A stretch of 64,000 bases of DNA from Aminobacter sp. AP02 (GCF_003148805.1 NZ_QGGX01000010.1:62001-126000); one strand, 5' to 3'. Positions 27,199 through 36,334 are shown, counted from the stretch's first letter. The notes: generated by a model not told the origin, from the letters alone. Translations and numbers: made by a program.

Positions 27199-27513
27199 TC
27201 AGGCGACGAGCTTGAGACCGACGATGCCCGACACGATCAGGGCGATGCAGGCGAGGCGAATCGCCGTCGCCGGCTCGCCGAAAAGCCAGATGCCGAGCAT
27301 CGCGGTGCCAACGGTGCCGATGCCGGTCCAGATCGCATAGGCGGTGCCAAGCGGCAAAGACTTCAGCGCCAGGCCGAGCAGGCCGAGGCTGATGACCATC
27401 GAGGCAACGGTGAGGACAGTTGGCATCGGCCTAGTAAAGCCGTCGGTGTATTTCAGGCCGATGGCCCAGCCGATCTCGAACAAGCCGGCAAAAAACAGAT
27501 AAGTCCAAGCCAT
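27199..27513 (-). CDS. gdx: Guanidinium exporter (SMR family, Gdx/SugE type)
   Basis: A 104-residue inner-membrane protein with four helices. Glu13 in GLFEIGWAIGLK is the essential proton/substrate Glu of small multidrug resistance transporters. LKYTDGF and LPLGTAYAIWTGIGTVGTA are Gdx-subtype marks rather than EmrE ones. Gdx exports guanidinium ion in exchange for protons. ATG at 27513 is chosen since GGAG lies six bases upstream; another ATG 12 bp earlier lacks a site. A guanidine-II riboswitch lies in the leader and supports this function assignment. Confidence 0.92.
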   Translation of the reverse strand: MAWTYLFFAGLFEIGWAIGLKYTDGFTRPMPTVLTVASMVISLGLLGLALKSLPLGTAYAIWTGIGTVGTAMLGIWLFGEPATAIRLACIALIVSGIVGLKLVA

Positions 27514-27532
27514 GGAACGCTCCATTGGGGAT

Positions 27533-27584
27533 GGCGGGTCGTCCCGGCCGGGTTTTTTTGGGGGAATGCAAGGCCGTCCTTGCA
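27533..27584 (-). promoter_or_regulatory. Guanidine-II riboswitch (mini-ykkC)
   Basis: On the minus strand two short hairpins precede gdx. P1 (27567-27584) is TGCAAGG-ACGG-CCTTGCA, a 7-bp stem with an ACGG tetraloop. P2 (27533-27549) is GGCCGGG-ACGA-CCCGCC, with one bulged C and an ACGA tetraloop. A 17-nt linker separates them, and the ribosome-binding site GGAG (27520-27523) follows 9 nt later. Two ACGR-capped hairpins before an SMR gene are the definition of guanidine-II. Ligand binding should make the two loops pair and expose the ribosome site. Confidence 0.85.
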
Positions 27585-27674
27585 CCGTTCAAATAGGTTC
27601 TTTTGATGAAAAGTTCAACCATGCGCCCGGCCGAGACCGGGCGCGGCTGATTGGCGTCAAGCCGATAGCAGGGA

Positions 27675-27800
27675 CTACTTGTCCTTGAGCTTCGTCGCTT
27701 GCACCGGAGGTGCCTTGAATGCCGGCGCAGGCGCAGGCTTCTTGGCATCTTTCTTGGGTTTCCGGGGTTCTTTCCCCGCTTTCATCGCACCCTTGGCCAT
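27675..27800 (-). CDS. Small basic Lys/Pro/Ala-rich protein, 41 residues
   Basis: A short gene with a clear ribosome-binding site (CGGGAGAAACGAATC before the ATG). It encodes 41 residues: an opening MAKGAMKAGKEPRKPKK followed by DAKKPAPAPAFKAPPVQ and a Lys-rich end. It is strongly basic, without Cys, membrane segment or signal. Similar small proteins opening MAKG with a lysine/proline core occur in rhizobial genomes as hypotheticals; they may bind nucleic acid. The gene is divergent from the CDF transporter. Confidence 0.65.
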   Translation of the reverse strand: MAKGAMKAGKEPRKPKKDAKKPAPAPAFKAPPVQATKLKDK

Positions 27801-27955
27801 GATTCGTTTCTCCCGCTGCTGAGACGCGAAGTGAAACGCGAAGTCGCCGCGCTTGCAAGAGGGGTATTGAGGGCACCGACCGCGCCTTCGCCGCTGGGGC
27901 GAAAACGCTTGAGTGCGGAAATGTCCCCGCTACAGTCTGACCACGAGAGGTAGAG

Positions 27956-28933
27956 ATGGCAGCACATTCCGGCTCGAAGCTTGTGATTTTCGCGGCGATA
28001 GCGGGCAACTTGCTCATCGCTGCAACCAAGTTCGTCGCAGCGGCCTTCACTGGCAGTTCGGCGATGCTGTCGGAAGGGGTGCATTCGCTCGTCGACACCG
28101 GCAATGGGGCGCTGCTGCTCTACGGGCTTCATCGCGCCGCCCAGCCACCCGACCGCATGCATCCGTTCGGCCATGGCCGCGAGCTCTATTTCTGGAGCTT
28201 CATCGTAGCACTCCTTGTCTTCGCGCTCGGTGCGGGCGTCGCCTTCTATGAAGGCATCGTGCACATGCTCGACCCCGAGCCGATCGAAAACCCGCTCATC
28301 AACTATGTGGTGCTCGGCCTTTGCATGGTGTTCGAAGGCGGTTCGTGGCTGGTCGCCTTCAAGGAGTTTCGCCGCAACAAGGGTGATCTCGGCTACATCC
28401 AGGCGGTTCGCCGCAGCAAGGATCCGAGCGTCTATACTGTGCTGTTTGAAGACAGCGCTGCCTTGCTTGGCCTCATCATCGCTTTCATTGGTATTTCGGC
28501 CGCGCAATATTTCGAGCAGCCCTGGCTCGATGGCGCCGCTTCCATCGGCATCAGCCTGATCCTGGGTGCAACGGCCGTGTTCCTGGCCCATGAAAGCAAG
28601 GGGCTGTTGATGGGCGAGCCGGCGCTGCCGGATGTGCAATCGTCGATCCTTGCCATCGCCCAGGCCGATCCCGCGGTCGAGAACGCCAACGGCGTGCTGA
28701 CGGTGCATATGGGCCCCGAGCAGGTCGTTGCCGGCCTCAGCCTCGATTTCGTCGATCATATCTCGGCCGCCGAGATCGAACTTTGCGTCGAGCGGCTGGA
28801 GGCCAAGCTCAAGGCCGAGGTTCCGGAAGTGACGGCAGTGTTCGTCAAGCCGCAGACGTCGCGGCTCTGGCGGGAGCGGCGGGCGCGAATCGTGAACCCG
28901 CAAGGCGGGACGGCGGCGCCTGAAAAGGATTAG
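27956..28933 (+). CDS. Cation diffusion facilitator (CDF) family transporter
   Basis: A 325-residue inner-membrane exporter. Six helices are visible in the first 210 residues. The metal site shows as the EGVHSLVDTGNGALLL helix (HxxxD type) and the FEDSAALLGLIIAF helix; the DRMHPFGHGRELYFW loop is a CDF hallmark. The C-terminal cytoplasmic domain (from about 215) is the ferredoxin-like CDF dimerisation domain. CDF proteins exchange Zn, Fe or other divalent ions for protons; the metal cannot be set from sequence. ATG follows GAGAGGTAG. Confidence 0.92.
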   Translation: MAAHSGSKLVIFAAIAGNLLIAATKFVAAAFTGSSAMLSEGVHSLVDTGNGALLLYGLHRAAQPPDRMHPFGHGRELYFWSFIVALLVFALGAGVAFYEGIVHMLDPEPIENPLINYVVLGLCMVFEGGSWLVAFKEFRRNKGDLGYIQAVRRSKDPSVYTVLFEDSAALLGLIIAFIGISAAQYFEQPWLDGAASIGISLILGATAVFLAHESKGLLMGEPALPDVQSSILAIAQADPAVENANGVLTVHMGPEQVVAGLSLDFVDHISAAEIELCVERLEAKLKAEVPEVTAVFVKPQTSRLWRERRARIVNPQGGTAAPEKD

Positions 28934-28974
28934 GATGCCTAAGGCATCATCAGTTTCCGAAAGGGAGGCATTTC

Positions 28975-29376
28975 ATGAAGATAGAGGGCGGGTGCCATTG
29001 CGGCGCCATCACGTATAAAGCCGAAGTCGATCCGGAGAAGACGGCGATCTGCCACTGCACCGATTGCCAGAAACTGACCGGAACGGCCTTCCGTGTCACA
29101 GTGCCCGTGGCCGAGGACAAGATCGTATTTTCGGGAACGCCGAAGATCTACGTCAAGACAGGCGAGAGCGGCAACAAGCGGGCACAGGGCTTTTGTGCCG
29201 AGTGCGGTTCGCACCTGTTCGCCACGTCAGTCGGCGACGGACCCAAGGTCTATGGTCTCAGGACAGGCACATCCGACCAGCGCGAGCAACTGGTACCGCG
29301 CAAGCAGGTGTGGCACCGCTCGGCGCTGCATTGGCTGCCCGCATTCGACAGCATGGAAACGGTGGAGAAGGCCTAG
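28975..29376 (+). CDS. GFA family protein (glutathione-dependent formaldehyde-activating-like)
   Basis: A 133-residue zinc-binding beta-tent protein. The metal-binding Cys pairs appear in order: GGCHCGAI (residues 5-12), CHCTDCQKLTG (about 24-34) and FCAECGSHLF (about 71-80). The family was named after Gfa, but most members have no shown formaldehyde activity. It follows the CDF transporter by about 40 bp on the same strand after AAAGGGAGG, so it may be co-transcribed. Confidence 0.9.
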   Translation: MKIEGGCHCGAITYKAEVDPEKTAICHCTDCQKLTGTAFRVTVPVAEDKIVFSGTPKIYVKTGESGNKRAQGFCAECGSHLFATSVGDGPKVYGLRTGTSDQREQLVPRKQVWHRSALHWLPAFDSMETVEKA

Positions 29377-29386
29377 TACGCCTTTC

Positions 29387-30643
29387 CTACTCCTCTTCGA
29401 CGACGCGCAGGCGCAACTGGCCGGTCTTCGAATCGGCCGCGCGCGGGGCTTGCGGCCGTGGCGCTTCCTCGCCTTCGCCGGCATGCCCCGCACCGAACTC
29501 CAGCGCCTCGATCTTTTCGCCGCGCTTGGTGACCTTGGATGACGACACGAGGATGTCGTCGATGTCCTTGCTTGCCTGGCCGAAATGCGTCTGCAGCTTG
29601 CGCACGCGCTCGTCCAGACGCCCGACATCCTCCATCAGCCTGATGACTTCCCCCTGGATCAGGTGCGCCTGTTCGCGCATGCGGGCATCCTTGAGGATCG
29701 CCTGGATGACCTGGATCGACAGCATCAAGAGCGATGGCGAGACGATGACGATGCGGGCGCGGTGGGCGCGCTGCACCAGGGATTCGAAGTTTTCGTGGAT
29801 CTCGGCGAAAATCGATTCCGACGGCACGAACATGAAGGCGGTGTCCTGCGTCTCGCCCGATATCAGGTATTTGTCGGCGATCGCCTTGATGTGGACCTCG
29901 AGGTCGCGCCGGAACGCCTGGGCGGCATATTTTTGGGCATCGACAGTGCCGTTGGTGTCGGCCGCCGCGCGGATCGCGTTCCACGCCTCGAGCGGGAATT
30001 TGGCATCGATCACCAGGGAAGGCGCGCCGTTCGGCATCTTGACCAGGCAGTCCGGCCGGTTGCTGTTCGACAGCGTCGCCTGGAACTCGTAGGCGCCGAG
30101 CGGCAATCCGTCGGCGACGATCGCTTCCATCCGTGATTGGCCAAAGGCACCGCGCGTCTGCTTGTTGGACAGGATTGCCTGCAACTGCACGACCTGGCCG
30201 GCGAGCGACTGGATGTTGCCCTGCGCGGTGTCGATGACGGCCAGCCGCTCCTGCAGCTTGGCGAGGCTGTCATGCGTCGACTTGGTCTGTTCGGCCATGG
30301 TCTGGCCGATGCGGCCGGTCATGGCGTCGAGGCGCTGGCCGAGCGACTGGGTGAGTTCGGCCTGGCGCGCGCCGAAGATGTCGGCGACCGTGCCGAGCCG
30401 GCCCTGCATCTCCGCCTGCGCCTGCAGGATGCCTGCCATGCGGGCTTCTGCGTCGCGGGCGTGGTCGGCGGCTTCGGCGGCGGCGACCGCGCGTGCCTTG
30501 GCCGAACGCCACAGGGCAACCATCAGCATGACGAACAAGGCTACCAACAGAAAGGCCGCGAAGCCAAGTGCCTCGCCGAGCGTGATGATGGTGGCGCCAA
30601 GCTGGGCGACCGGGGCCGACAGGATGCTGGAAAGCTCGTTCAT
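29387..30643 (-). CDS. rmuC: DNA recombination protein RmuC
   Basis: A 418-residue protein with an N-terminal transmembrane helix (about 25-48), a long coiled coil (about 50-190, with repeated MAGILQAQAEMQGRL-type heptads) and the RmuC nuclease-like domain (about 200-370) containing LVIDAKFPLEAW and FVPSESIFAEI. RmuC limits recombination between inverted repeats in E. coli; the catalytic chemistry is PD-(D/E)XK-like. ATG at 30643 is chosen over one 30 bp upstream. It is divergent from def with about 100 bp between. Confidence 0.93.
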   Translation of the reverse strand: MNELSSILSAPVAQLGATIITLGEALGFAAFLLVALFVMLMVALWRSAKARAVAAAEAADHARDAEARMAGILQAQAEMQGRLGTVADIFGARQAELTQSLGQRLDAMTGRIGQTMAEQTKSTHDSLAKLQERLAVIDTAQGNIQSLAGQVVQLQAILSNKQTRGAFGQSRMEAIVADGLPLGAYEFQATLSNSNRPDCLVKMPNGAPSLVIDAKFPLEAWNAIRAAADTNGTVDAQKYAAQAFRRDLEVHIKAIADKYLISGETQDTAFMFVPSESIFAEIHENFESLVQRAHRARIVIVSPSLLMLSIQVIQAILKDARMREQAHLIQGEVIRLMEDVGRLDERVRKLQTHFGQASKDIDDILVSSSKVTKRGEKIEALEFGAGHAGEGEEAPRPQAPRAADSKTGQLRLRVVEEE

Positions 30644-30746
30644 GGCCGGCACAATAACCGATTCGCCCCGCAAGGTCAGATCAAAGCAGGAACATTGCCG
30701 CGTCAGACCAGTTGACGGTTTTATTCCGACATCTTAGTTGAAGCGC

Positions 30747-31277
30747 ATGACGATCAAGCCGCTCATCCTCCTTCCCGATCCGCTGTTGCGCGAGCAATCC
30801 AAACCGGTCGAACGCATCGACGACGGCGTGCGCAAGTTCGCGCGCGACATGCTCGACACCATGTATGACGCGCCGGGCATCGGCCTGGCCGCGATCCAGG
30901 TCGGCGAGCCGATCCGCTTGATCGTGATCGACCTCGCCAAGGAGGGCGAAGAGCCGGCGCCGCGCATCGTCATCAATCCCGAGATCGTGACGAGCAGCGA
31001 TGACCGCGCGGTCTACGAAGAGGGATGCCTGTCGATTCCCGACTATTATGCCGAAGTCGAGCGTCCGGCGACGGTTCGGGTGAAGTATCTCGACGAACAC
31101 GGCAAGCAGCAGGAAGTCGACGCCGATGGCCTGCTCGCCACCTGCCTGCAGCACGAGATCGACCATCTGAACGGCGTGTTGTTCATCGACTACATCTCCA
31201 AGCTCAAGCGCGACATGGTGATGAAGAAGTTCAAGAAGCTCGCCAAGGACCGTCCGCCGAGCCGAATGGTGGGGTGA
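30747..31277 (+). CDS. def: Peptide deformylase
   Basis: A 176-residue metalloenzyme removing formyl from nascent N-terminal Met. All three signature motifs are intact: GIGLAAIQV (motif 1), [10 protein letters not shown] (motif 2, metal Cys) and [12 protein letters not shown] (motif 3, HExxH). Start ATG at 30747 gives [16 protein letters not shown] small hairpin TGGGG/CCCCA (31270-31274 / 31283-31287) followed by TTT overlaps the stop and may attenuate read-through to the next genes. In most relatives fmt follows directly; here a toxin-antitoxin pair intervenes. Confidence 0.97.
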   Translation: MTIKPLILLPDPLLREQSKPVERIDDGVRKFARDMLDTMYDAPGIGLAAIQVGEPIRLIVIDLAKEGEEPAPRIVINPEIVTSSDDRAVYEEGCLSIPDYYAEVERPATVRVKYLDEHGKQQEVDADGLLATCLQHEIDHLNGVLFIDYISKLKRDMVMKKFKKLAKDRPPSRMVG

Positions 31278-31308
31278 TTCTGCCCCATTTGCCGGTATCG
31301 CCGCGGCC

Positions 31309-31325
31309 TGATATCATTGATATCA
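31309..31325 (+). promoter_or_regulatory. Perfect palindrome upstream of the FitA-like antitoxin gene
   Basis: TGATATCATTGATATCA is a 17-bp perfect palindrome: 8-bp arms around one base. It ends 16 bp before the antitoxin ATG. Ribbon-helix-helix antitoxins of the FitA type bind such palindromes with their toxin to repress the operon. It is AT-rich against the surrounding GC. Confidence 0.7.
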
Positions 31326-31341
31326 AGCGATGGAGGTGCCC

Positions 31342-31629
31342 ATGGGCGACCTGCTGATCAGGAATATCCCGGAAGCTGTCAAGGAAGGCTTGACTGACAG
31401 GGCTCGCCAAGGCGGCCGCAGCCTGTCTGATGAGGTGATGCTGCGTCTTGTCCGCAGTCTGGCGGAAGACGAACAAACGCCAGCGGTAACCAAGAATGCC
31501 TACCAGATGCTGAGAAGCGTTTTCGAAGACAACGATGCGCTGATGTCCGACGAGGACCACGCCGAATTCATGCAAGCCGTCGAGGAGATGCGCAAGGACA
31601 TGGGGCGGCCCGTCCCTGACCTTGAATGA
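31342..31629 (+). CDS. FitA-type ribbon-helix-helix antitoxin
   Basis: A 95-residue antitoxin. The N-terminal strand and two helices (MGDLLIRNIPEAVKEGLTDRARQGGRSLSDEVMLRLV) are a FitA/Arc-like ribbon-helix-helix DNA-binding unit; the acidic C-terminal half (EDNDALMSDEDHAEFMQ) should neutralise the toxin. ATG at 31342 has GGAGG six bases upstream, better than an ATG 12 bp earlier. Its stop overlaps the toxin start (ATGA). Together with the toxin it forms a complete pair lying between def and fmt. Confidence 0.88.
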   Translation: MGDLLIRNIPEAVKEGLTDRARQGGRSLSDEVMLRLVRSLAEDEQTPAVTKNAYQMLRSVFEDNDALMSDEDHAEFMQAVEEMRKDMGRPVPDLE

Positions 31630-32051
31630 TTGTCCTCGATACGAACGTGGTGTCCGAAATCGCGCTGCGCCGTCCCGATGCCAACGTTGTTGCCTGGATG
31701 GCGCAGCAAGACCGGTCTGAGCTGTCTATTTGTGCTCCTGTGGTGGCTGAGCTTTCGTATGGCGCTCATCGAATTCTGCTCAGAGACAAGAACCCGAAGC
31801 ATCTTGGTGCACTGTCGCTGTTGATCAGCGGGCAGTTCCGCAACCAAGTGCTTGTCAACGACGCCACTTCCGCAATGAGGTTCGGCGAGATCCTGGCCAA
31901 ACGAGAAGCGGTTGGTCGCCCGATGGGCCTGATGGACGCCATGATCGCCGCGATCTGCTTCGTCCACGACGCAACTCTTGCCACACGCAACGTTCGCGAC
32001 TTCGACGGACTTGACCTCAGGCTCGTAAACCCGTTTGAAGCGAGAGCCTGA
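31626..32051 (+). CDS. FitB/VapC-type PIN-domain toxin
   Basis: A 141-residue PIN-domain ribonuclease. The acidic residues are intact: Asp5 (MIVLDTNVVSE), Glu42 (VVAELSYG), Asp104 (GLMDAMIAA) and Asp125/Asp127 after TRNVRDFDG. This sequence style is FitB, found first in Neisseria, and common in rhizobia. It overlaps the antitoxin gene by four bases, and its stop is 48 bp before fmt. The pair differs clearly from the VapBC pair at 4.6-5.2 kb, so the window holds two unrelated acquisitions. Confidence 0.9.
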   Translation: MIVLDTNVVSEIALRRPDANVVAWMAQQDRSELSICAPVVAELSYGAHRILLRDKNPKHLGALSLLISGQFRNQVLVNDATSAMRFGEILAKREAVGRPMGLMDAMIAAICFVHDATLATRNVRDFDGLDLRLVNPFEARA

Positions 32052-32099
32052 ACGGATAGCCGAACGCCATCTGGGGCATTGCGGGATAGCCAGAGCCGA

Positions 32100-33035
32100 A
32101 TGAGCCTTCGCGTCATCTTCATGGGCACGCCGGACTTTTCCGTGCCAACGCTGCGTGCGATTGCTGAGGCCGGCCACGAGGTCGTTGCCGTCTATAGCCA
32201 GCCGCCGCGCGCCGCAGGCCGTCGTGGGCTCGAACTCACGCCATCGCCGGTGCAACGCGAGGCCGAGCGGTTGGGCATCGAAGTGCGCACTCCGCTGTCG
32301 TTGAAAGGTGAGGCCGAGCAGGCAGCATTTGCGCGCCTCAAGGCCGATGTCGCGGTCGTCGTCGCATATGGGCTGCTGCTGCCCAAGGCCATTCTTGAGG
32401 GTACCCGGCTTGGCTGCTACAACGGTCATGCTTCGCTGCTGCCGCGCTGGCGCGGGGCTGCTCCCATCCAGCGCGCCATCATGGCGGGCGACGCGGAAAC
32501 CGGCATGATGGTCATGCGGATGGAAGAAGGATTGGACACCGGACCGGTCGCCAGACTTGAAAAAGTCGCGATTGCACCCGACATGACAGCCGGCGAGTTG
32601 CACGATCGTCTGATGGCGGTGGGTGCCTCGCTTATGGTAGAAGCGCTGGCGGAACTCGAAGCGGGCAAGCTGGAAACGGTACCGCAGGCCAGCGAAGGCG
32701 TGACCTACGCCAAGAAAATCGATAAAGCGGAGACGCGGATCGACTGGACCTTGCCGGCAACGGCGGTCGACAACAATATCCGTGGCCTGTCGCCGCTTCC
32801 CGGCGCCTGGTGCGAATTTGAAATCGGCGGACGGACAGAGCGCCTGAAAGTCTTGCGCTCGCAACGTGCCGCCGGAAATGGAGAGCCGGGAACGGTTCTC
32901 AACGACCGGTTGGAGATTGCCTGCGGCGAAGGTGCCGTTGGATTGGTCGAGGTACAAAAGGCGGGAGGAAAGCCCGTCACCGCGGATGAATTCCTGCGCG
33001 GTGCCAAGATCGAAAAAGGAATGAAGTTGTCATGA
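32100..33035 (+). CDS. fmt: Methionyl-tRNA formyltransferase
   Basis: A 311-residue enzyme that formylates initiator Met-tRNA using 10-formyl-THF. The formyltransferase domain shows [11 protein letters not shown], the catalytic region [18 protein letters not shown] (Asn/His), and DTGPV with the catalytic Asp. The C-terminal OB-like domain follows from about residue 210. ATG at 32100 is chosen since the family begins [14 protein letters not shown]. The stop overlaps the GNAT gene start (ATGA). It works together with def, from which it is separated by the toxin-antitoxin pair. Confidence 0.96.
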   Translation: MSLRVIFMGTPDFSVPTLRAIAEAGHEVVAVYSQPPRAAGRRGLELTPSPVQREAERLGIEVRTPLSLKGEAEQAAFARLKADVAVVVAYGLLLPKAILEGTRLGCYNGHASLLPRWRGAAPIQRAIMAGDAETGMMVMRMEEGLDTGPVARLEKVAIAPDMTAGELHDRLMAVGASLMVEALAELEAGKLETVPQASEGVTYAKKIDKAETRIDWTLPATAVDNNIRGLSPLPGAWCEFEIGGRTERLKVLRSQRAAGNGEPGTVLNDRLEIACGEGAVGLVEVQKAGGKPVTADEFLRGAKIEKGMKLS

Positions 33036-33541
33036 GCATGATGTCGATTCGGGCGGCAACGCCCCGCGACCGTGAGGCGATCCGCCTCGTTGAAGAACAT
33101 GCCTTCGGTCAGCAGGCCGAGGCCGGCCTGGTCGATGCGCTGGTGTCCCAGGGTGACGTGATCGTCGAACTGGTCGCTGAGGAAGACGGTGACGTGGTCG
33201 GCCACATCCTGTTTTCGCGCCTCTACGTTCAGAATGGCGCCAGCACTGTTGCGGCGGTCGCACTTGCGCCACTGGCCGTCGAGCCTGATTTCCATGGCAC
33301 CGGCATCGGCGGCGCGCTGATCCGCGAGGCCCACATCCGCCTCAAGGATGCCGGCGAGACGCTTGCCGTGGTGCTTGGCGATCCGGCCTATTACGGCCGC
33401 TTCGGCTATACCCACGAGCGTGCCGCGAAGTTCGAAAGCGATTATCAGGGCGAGGCGCTGCAGGCTCTTGCCTGGGGCGACGCTCCCGAGACCGGCAGGC
33501 TGGTCTACGCCTCGGCCTTCGGCACGGCTCTGGCCGCGTAA
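33032..33541 (+). CDS. GNAT family N-acetyltransferase (YhbS-like)
   Basis: A 169-residue acetyltransferase. The acetyl-CoA loop is [20 protein letters not shown] (residues about 79-98); the C-terminal [12 protein letters not shown] is typical of the YhbS-type subgroup found beside fmt and truA. The start overlaps the fmt stop by four bases. The acceptor is unknown. Confidence 0.87.
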   Translation: MSMMSIRAATPRDREAIRLVEEHAFGQQAEAGLVDALVSQGDVIVELVAEEDGDVVGHILFSRLYVQNGASTVAAVALAPLAVEPDFHGTGIGGALIREAHIRLKDAGETLAVVLGDPAYYGRFGYTHERAAKFESDYQGEALQALAWGDAPETGRLVYASAFGTALAA

Positions 33542-33562
33542 GCGGCCGGAGTTTTCCAGCAC

Positions 33563-34306
33563 ATGCCGCGCTATCGCCTGGATATCGAGTATGACGGTCG
33601 CGCCTATGCCGGTTGGCAGCGGCAGGCTGGCCTGAACACCGTGCAGGCTGCCATCGAGCAGGCTATCCAAAAATTCAGCGGCGACGAGATTTCGCTGCGC
33701 GGCGCTGGCCGCACCGATGCCGGCGTGCATGCGACGGCGCAGGTGGCTCACGCCGACCTGACGAAGGATTGGGCCAACGACAAGGTGCGCGATGCGGTCA
33801 ACGCGCATCTGCAGGCGGCGGGCGAAACCGTTGCGGTGCTTGCAGCGCAGAAGGTCTCGGACGAGTTCGATGCCCGTTTCTCGGCCACAGGGCGCCACTA
33901 CATCTACAGGATCCTCAATCGCCGGGCACCCGCCGCGCTGGAGCGAGGCAAGGTCTGGTGGGTACCCAAGCGCCTCGACCACGAGGCAATGGCCGAGGCC
34001 GCCAGGCTTCTGCTTGGCCGGCACGATTTCACCACCTTCCGCTCGACCCAGTGCCAGGCCAACAGTCCGCTGCGGACGCTCGACCGGCTCGATGTGACGC
34101 GGACCGGCGACATCATCGAGGTCACGACCTCGGCGCGTTCTTTCCTGCACAACCAGGTGCGTTCGATGGTCGGCTCCCTGAAGCGGGTCGGAGAGGGGGG
34201 CTGGAGTGCCGATGATCTCAAGGCTGCACTCGACGCCCGCAATCGCTCTGCCTGCGGCCAGGTGGCCCCGCCTGATGGGCTCTATCTGAGCGGCGTGGAT
34301 TACTAG
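33563..34306 (+). CDS. truA: tRNA pseudouridine(38-40) synthase
   Basis: A 247-residue enzyme making pseudouridine in the tRNA anticodon arm. Family marks are [14 protein letters not shown] (residues about 7-20), the catalytic Asp in [11 protein letters not shown] (about 49-59), GRHYIYRI and [12 protein letters not shown]. Length is typical. It starts 22 bp after the GNAT gene and ends the def-fmt-truA block. The stop lies at the edge of the dispersed palindromic element. Confidence 0.96.
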   Translation: MPRYRLDIEYDGRAYAGWQRQAGLNTVQAAIEQAIQKFSGDEISLRGAGRTDAGVHATAQVAHADLTKDWANDKVRDAVNAHLQAAGETVAVLAAQKVSDEFDARFSATGRHYIYRILNRRAPAALERGKVWWVPKRLDHEAMAEAARLLLGRHDFTTFRSTQCQANSPLRTLDRLDVTRTGDIIEVTTSARSFLHNQVRSMVGSLKRVGEGGWSADDLKAALDARNRSACGQVAPPDGLYLSGVDY

Positions 34307-34402
34307 AGCGACCTTTGTGCGTCCGAATGGACGCTCTACGTCCTAGGATCTGCGCATCGTGCTTTCCGAAAATCGGTCCCTATTTTCGGGCCGGTGCGCT
34401 AG
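34305..34402. repeat. Dispersed palindromic intergenic element, copy 2
   Basis: Between the stops of truA and a convergent membrane-protein gene. It has two stem-loops: GCGTCC/GGACGC (34319-34324 / 34329-34334), and CCGAAAAT/ATTTTCGG (34366-34373 / 34382-34389). The order AGAGCG, GTGCGTCCG, GCGCATCGTGCTTTCC, palindrome, then a GCGC-AGG end matches the element at 1914-1998. The position suggests it also serves as terminator. Confidence 0.7.
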
Positions 34403-34992
34403 GGGACGTAGATCCCGAACAGGGCCTGCAGCGAAAACAATACCAGCAGCGATAGCATGAACATGGCGGTGAAGACCGCCGACCCAACCGCGGCCCCCTT
34501 GCCGATGGTTGCGTTTGTCATGCGCCAGGTGAGCACCATGGACAGGCCGAACAGCCCCAGCGACAACAGCGCCGTGAAGCTTTGTGCCGACGGAAACAGC
34601 ATGCGCGACAGCGCAGTCGGCAGCATCAGCCACGCGACGATTGCCGAAGTCCAGTTGCTGGCAACCACATAGTGGACGAAGCGGTCGCCGACGCCCGCGC
34701 GCGGCGCCACCAGCGCAAAGGCAATCAGCGGCAATATCCAGGCCCCGATGTCGACCAGCGCCAGCCGCAGGATGATGCCGAAGCGGGTGGCGAAAAACGC
34801 CGATTGCAGCGCAAGCTCATCGGAAACGGCGACCCAGCCGACGATTAGCGCCGGCGCCGCGATCAAGATGGCAAGGAACGAGTTCCAGAAGCCGTCGGCG
34901 CTGAGATCAAGCTGGCGCAACCCGTCGGCCTTGCCCAGCATCAGCCGCCAGGCGCCCGACAGATGTTGCTCGATGTCATCGGTTGCCAACAT
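34399..34992 (-). CDS. Multi-pass membrane protein of unknown function
   Basis: A 197-residue integral membrane protein with about five predicted helices (about 38-58, 68-95, 108-130, 140-155, 168-190). The N-terminus, SADGFWNSFLAILIAAPALIVGW, resembles small YIP1-like membrane proteins. No catalytic motif is seen. It starts 12 bp after the dapE stop, so it is likely co-transcribed with dapE. Function unknown. Confidence 0.75.
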   Translation of the reverse strand: MLATDDIEQHLSGAWRLMLGKADGLRQLDLSADGFWNSFLAILIAAPALIVGWVAVSDELALQSAFFATRFGIILRLALVDIGAWILPLIAFALVAPRAGVGDRFVHYVVASNWTSAIVAWLMLPTALSRMLFPSAQSFTALLSLGLFGLSMVLTWRMTNATIGKGAAVGSAVFTAMFMLSLLVLFSLQALFGIYVP

Positions 34993-35004
34993 GGGAGCTT
35001 GTCG

Positions 35005-36198
35005 TCACCCGAACCAGTCCGCGAGGAACTGCTGGTAGACCTGTGTCAGCATCTCCAGTTCGGCAAGCGGCACGCGCTCGTCGACCATGTGCATGGTCTT
35101 GCCCACCAGCCCGAATTCAACGACAGGACAGTAGTTCTTGATGAATCGCGCGTCAGACGTGCCGCCGGTGGTCGAAAGCTTCGGCTCGCGGCCGGTGACC
35201 GTCTTTATGGATCCAGCCAATGCGTCGATCAGCTTGTCGTTGCGGGTCAGGAAGACGTGGCTCGGCCGGTCGCGCCAGGCGAGTTCGAACTCGATCGGGT
35301 CCTTGCGCCCCGGACGATATTTCTTCCTCCCGCTGGCCTTGTCCAGACGGTTGTGGATCTCCGCCTGGAGTGTTTCGTCCGTCCAGGTATCGTTGTAGCG
35401 AATGTTGAAGGTCGCCGTGGCCTTGGCCGCAATGACGTTAGTCGCGGTATTGCCGACATCGAAGGTGGTGACTTCGAGATTGGACGGCTGGAAATCCTTG
35501 GTGCCCTTGTCGAACACCGGGTTGATCAGCGCATCGACCAGCGTCATGAGCCCACGCACCGGATTGTCGGCAAGGTGGGGGTAGGCGACGTGGCCCTGGC
35601 GGCCATGCACGGTGATCGTGGCCGACAGTGAGCCACGGCGGCCGATCTTGATCATGTCGCCGAGCGCATCGGGATTGGTCGGCTCGCCGACCAGTGCGGC
35701 GTCCCATTTTTCACCGCGCGAAGCCGCCCATTCGAGCAACTTGACCGTACCGTTGATCGAGGGGCCTTCCTCGTCGCCGGTAATCAGCAGCGAAACCGAT
35801 CCCTTGGGTCCGCCATGCGCTTCGACGTGACGAGCCACAGCAGCGATGAAGCAGGCGATGCCGCCCTTCATGTCGACAGCACCACGTCCGTACATCTCGC
35901 CATGGGCGATCGCAGCCGAGAAAGGCGGGTGCGTCCACGCTGCCTCGTCGCCCACCGGCACGACGTCGGTATGGCCGGCGAACATCAGATGCGGACCGTT
36001 GCCCGAACGGCGGGCATAGAGGTTCTCGACGTCGGGTGTGCCGTCCTCCGAGAATGTCGGGCGGTCGACTGCAAAGCCAAGCGGTTTCAGCATGGTTTCC
36101 AGCGCGCTCAAGGCGCCGCCTTCCGCGGGTGTCACCGACGGGCAGCGGATGAGGGCGGCAAGGTTTTCGGCGGGGTCTGTGGGCAGCTTCATGGCCAT
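35005..36198 (-). CDS. dapE: Succinyl-diaminopimelate desuccinylase
   Basis: A 397-residue M20 metallohydrolase cleaving N-succinyl-LL-diaminopimelate in the lysine and cell-wall DAP pathway. Metal and catalytic residues lie in [11 protein letters not shown] (about 65-75), [11 protein letters not shown] (about 93-103), and [12 protein letters not shown] (Glu pair). Also present is [16 protein letters not shown] of the dimerisation lid. [13 protein letters not shown] is the C-terminal zinc region. ATG at 36198 or 36192 is possible; neither has a good ribosome site. Confidence 0.95.
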   Translation of the reverse strand: MAMKLPTDPAENLAALIRCPSVTPAEGGALSALETMLKPLGFAVDRPTFSEDGTPDVENLYARRSGNGPHLMFAGHTDVVPVGDEAAWTHPPFSAAIAHGEMYGRGAVDMKGGIACFIAAVARHVEAHGGPKGSVSLLITGDEEGPSINGTVKLLEWAASRGEKWDAALVGEPTNPDALGDMIKIGRRGSLSATITVHGRQGHVAYPHLADNPVRGLMTLVDALINPVFDKGTKDFQPSNLEVTTFDVGNTATNVIAAKATATFNIRYNDTWTDETLQAEIHNRLDKASGRKKYRPGRKDPIEFELAWRDRPSHVFLTRNDKLIDALAGSIKTVTGREPKLSTTGGTSDARFIKNYCPVVEFGLVGKTMHMVDERVPLAELEMLTQVYQQFLADWFG

Positions 36199-36334
36199 AG
36201 CGATAGTTGAATCGCCGGCCCCTGTCACGACGCTTGATCACTCCAGCGGCCGCCGATTCCAGGTTGGGTAAAGCATCGCGGCGGCTTCCCTCTTGGCCAG
36301 CCGTTCAGGAAGGAAAGAGTTCGATGCCTGGCCG

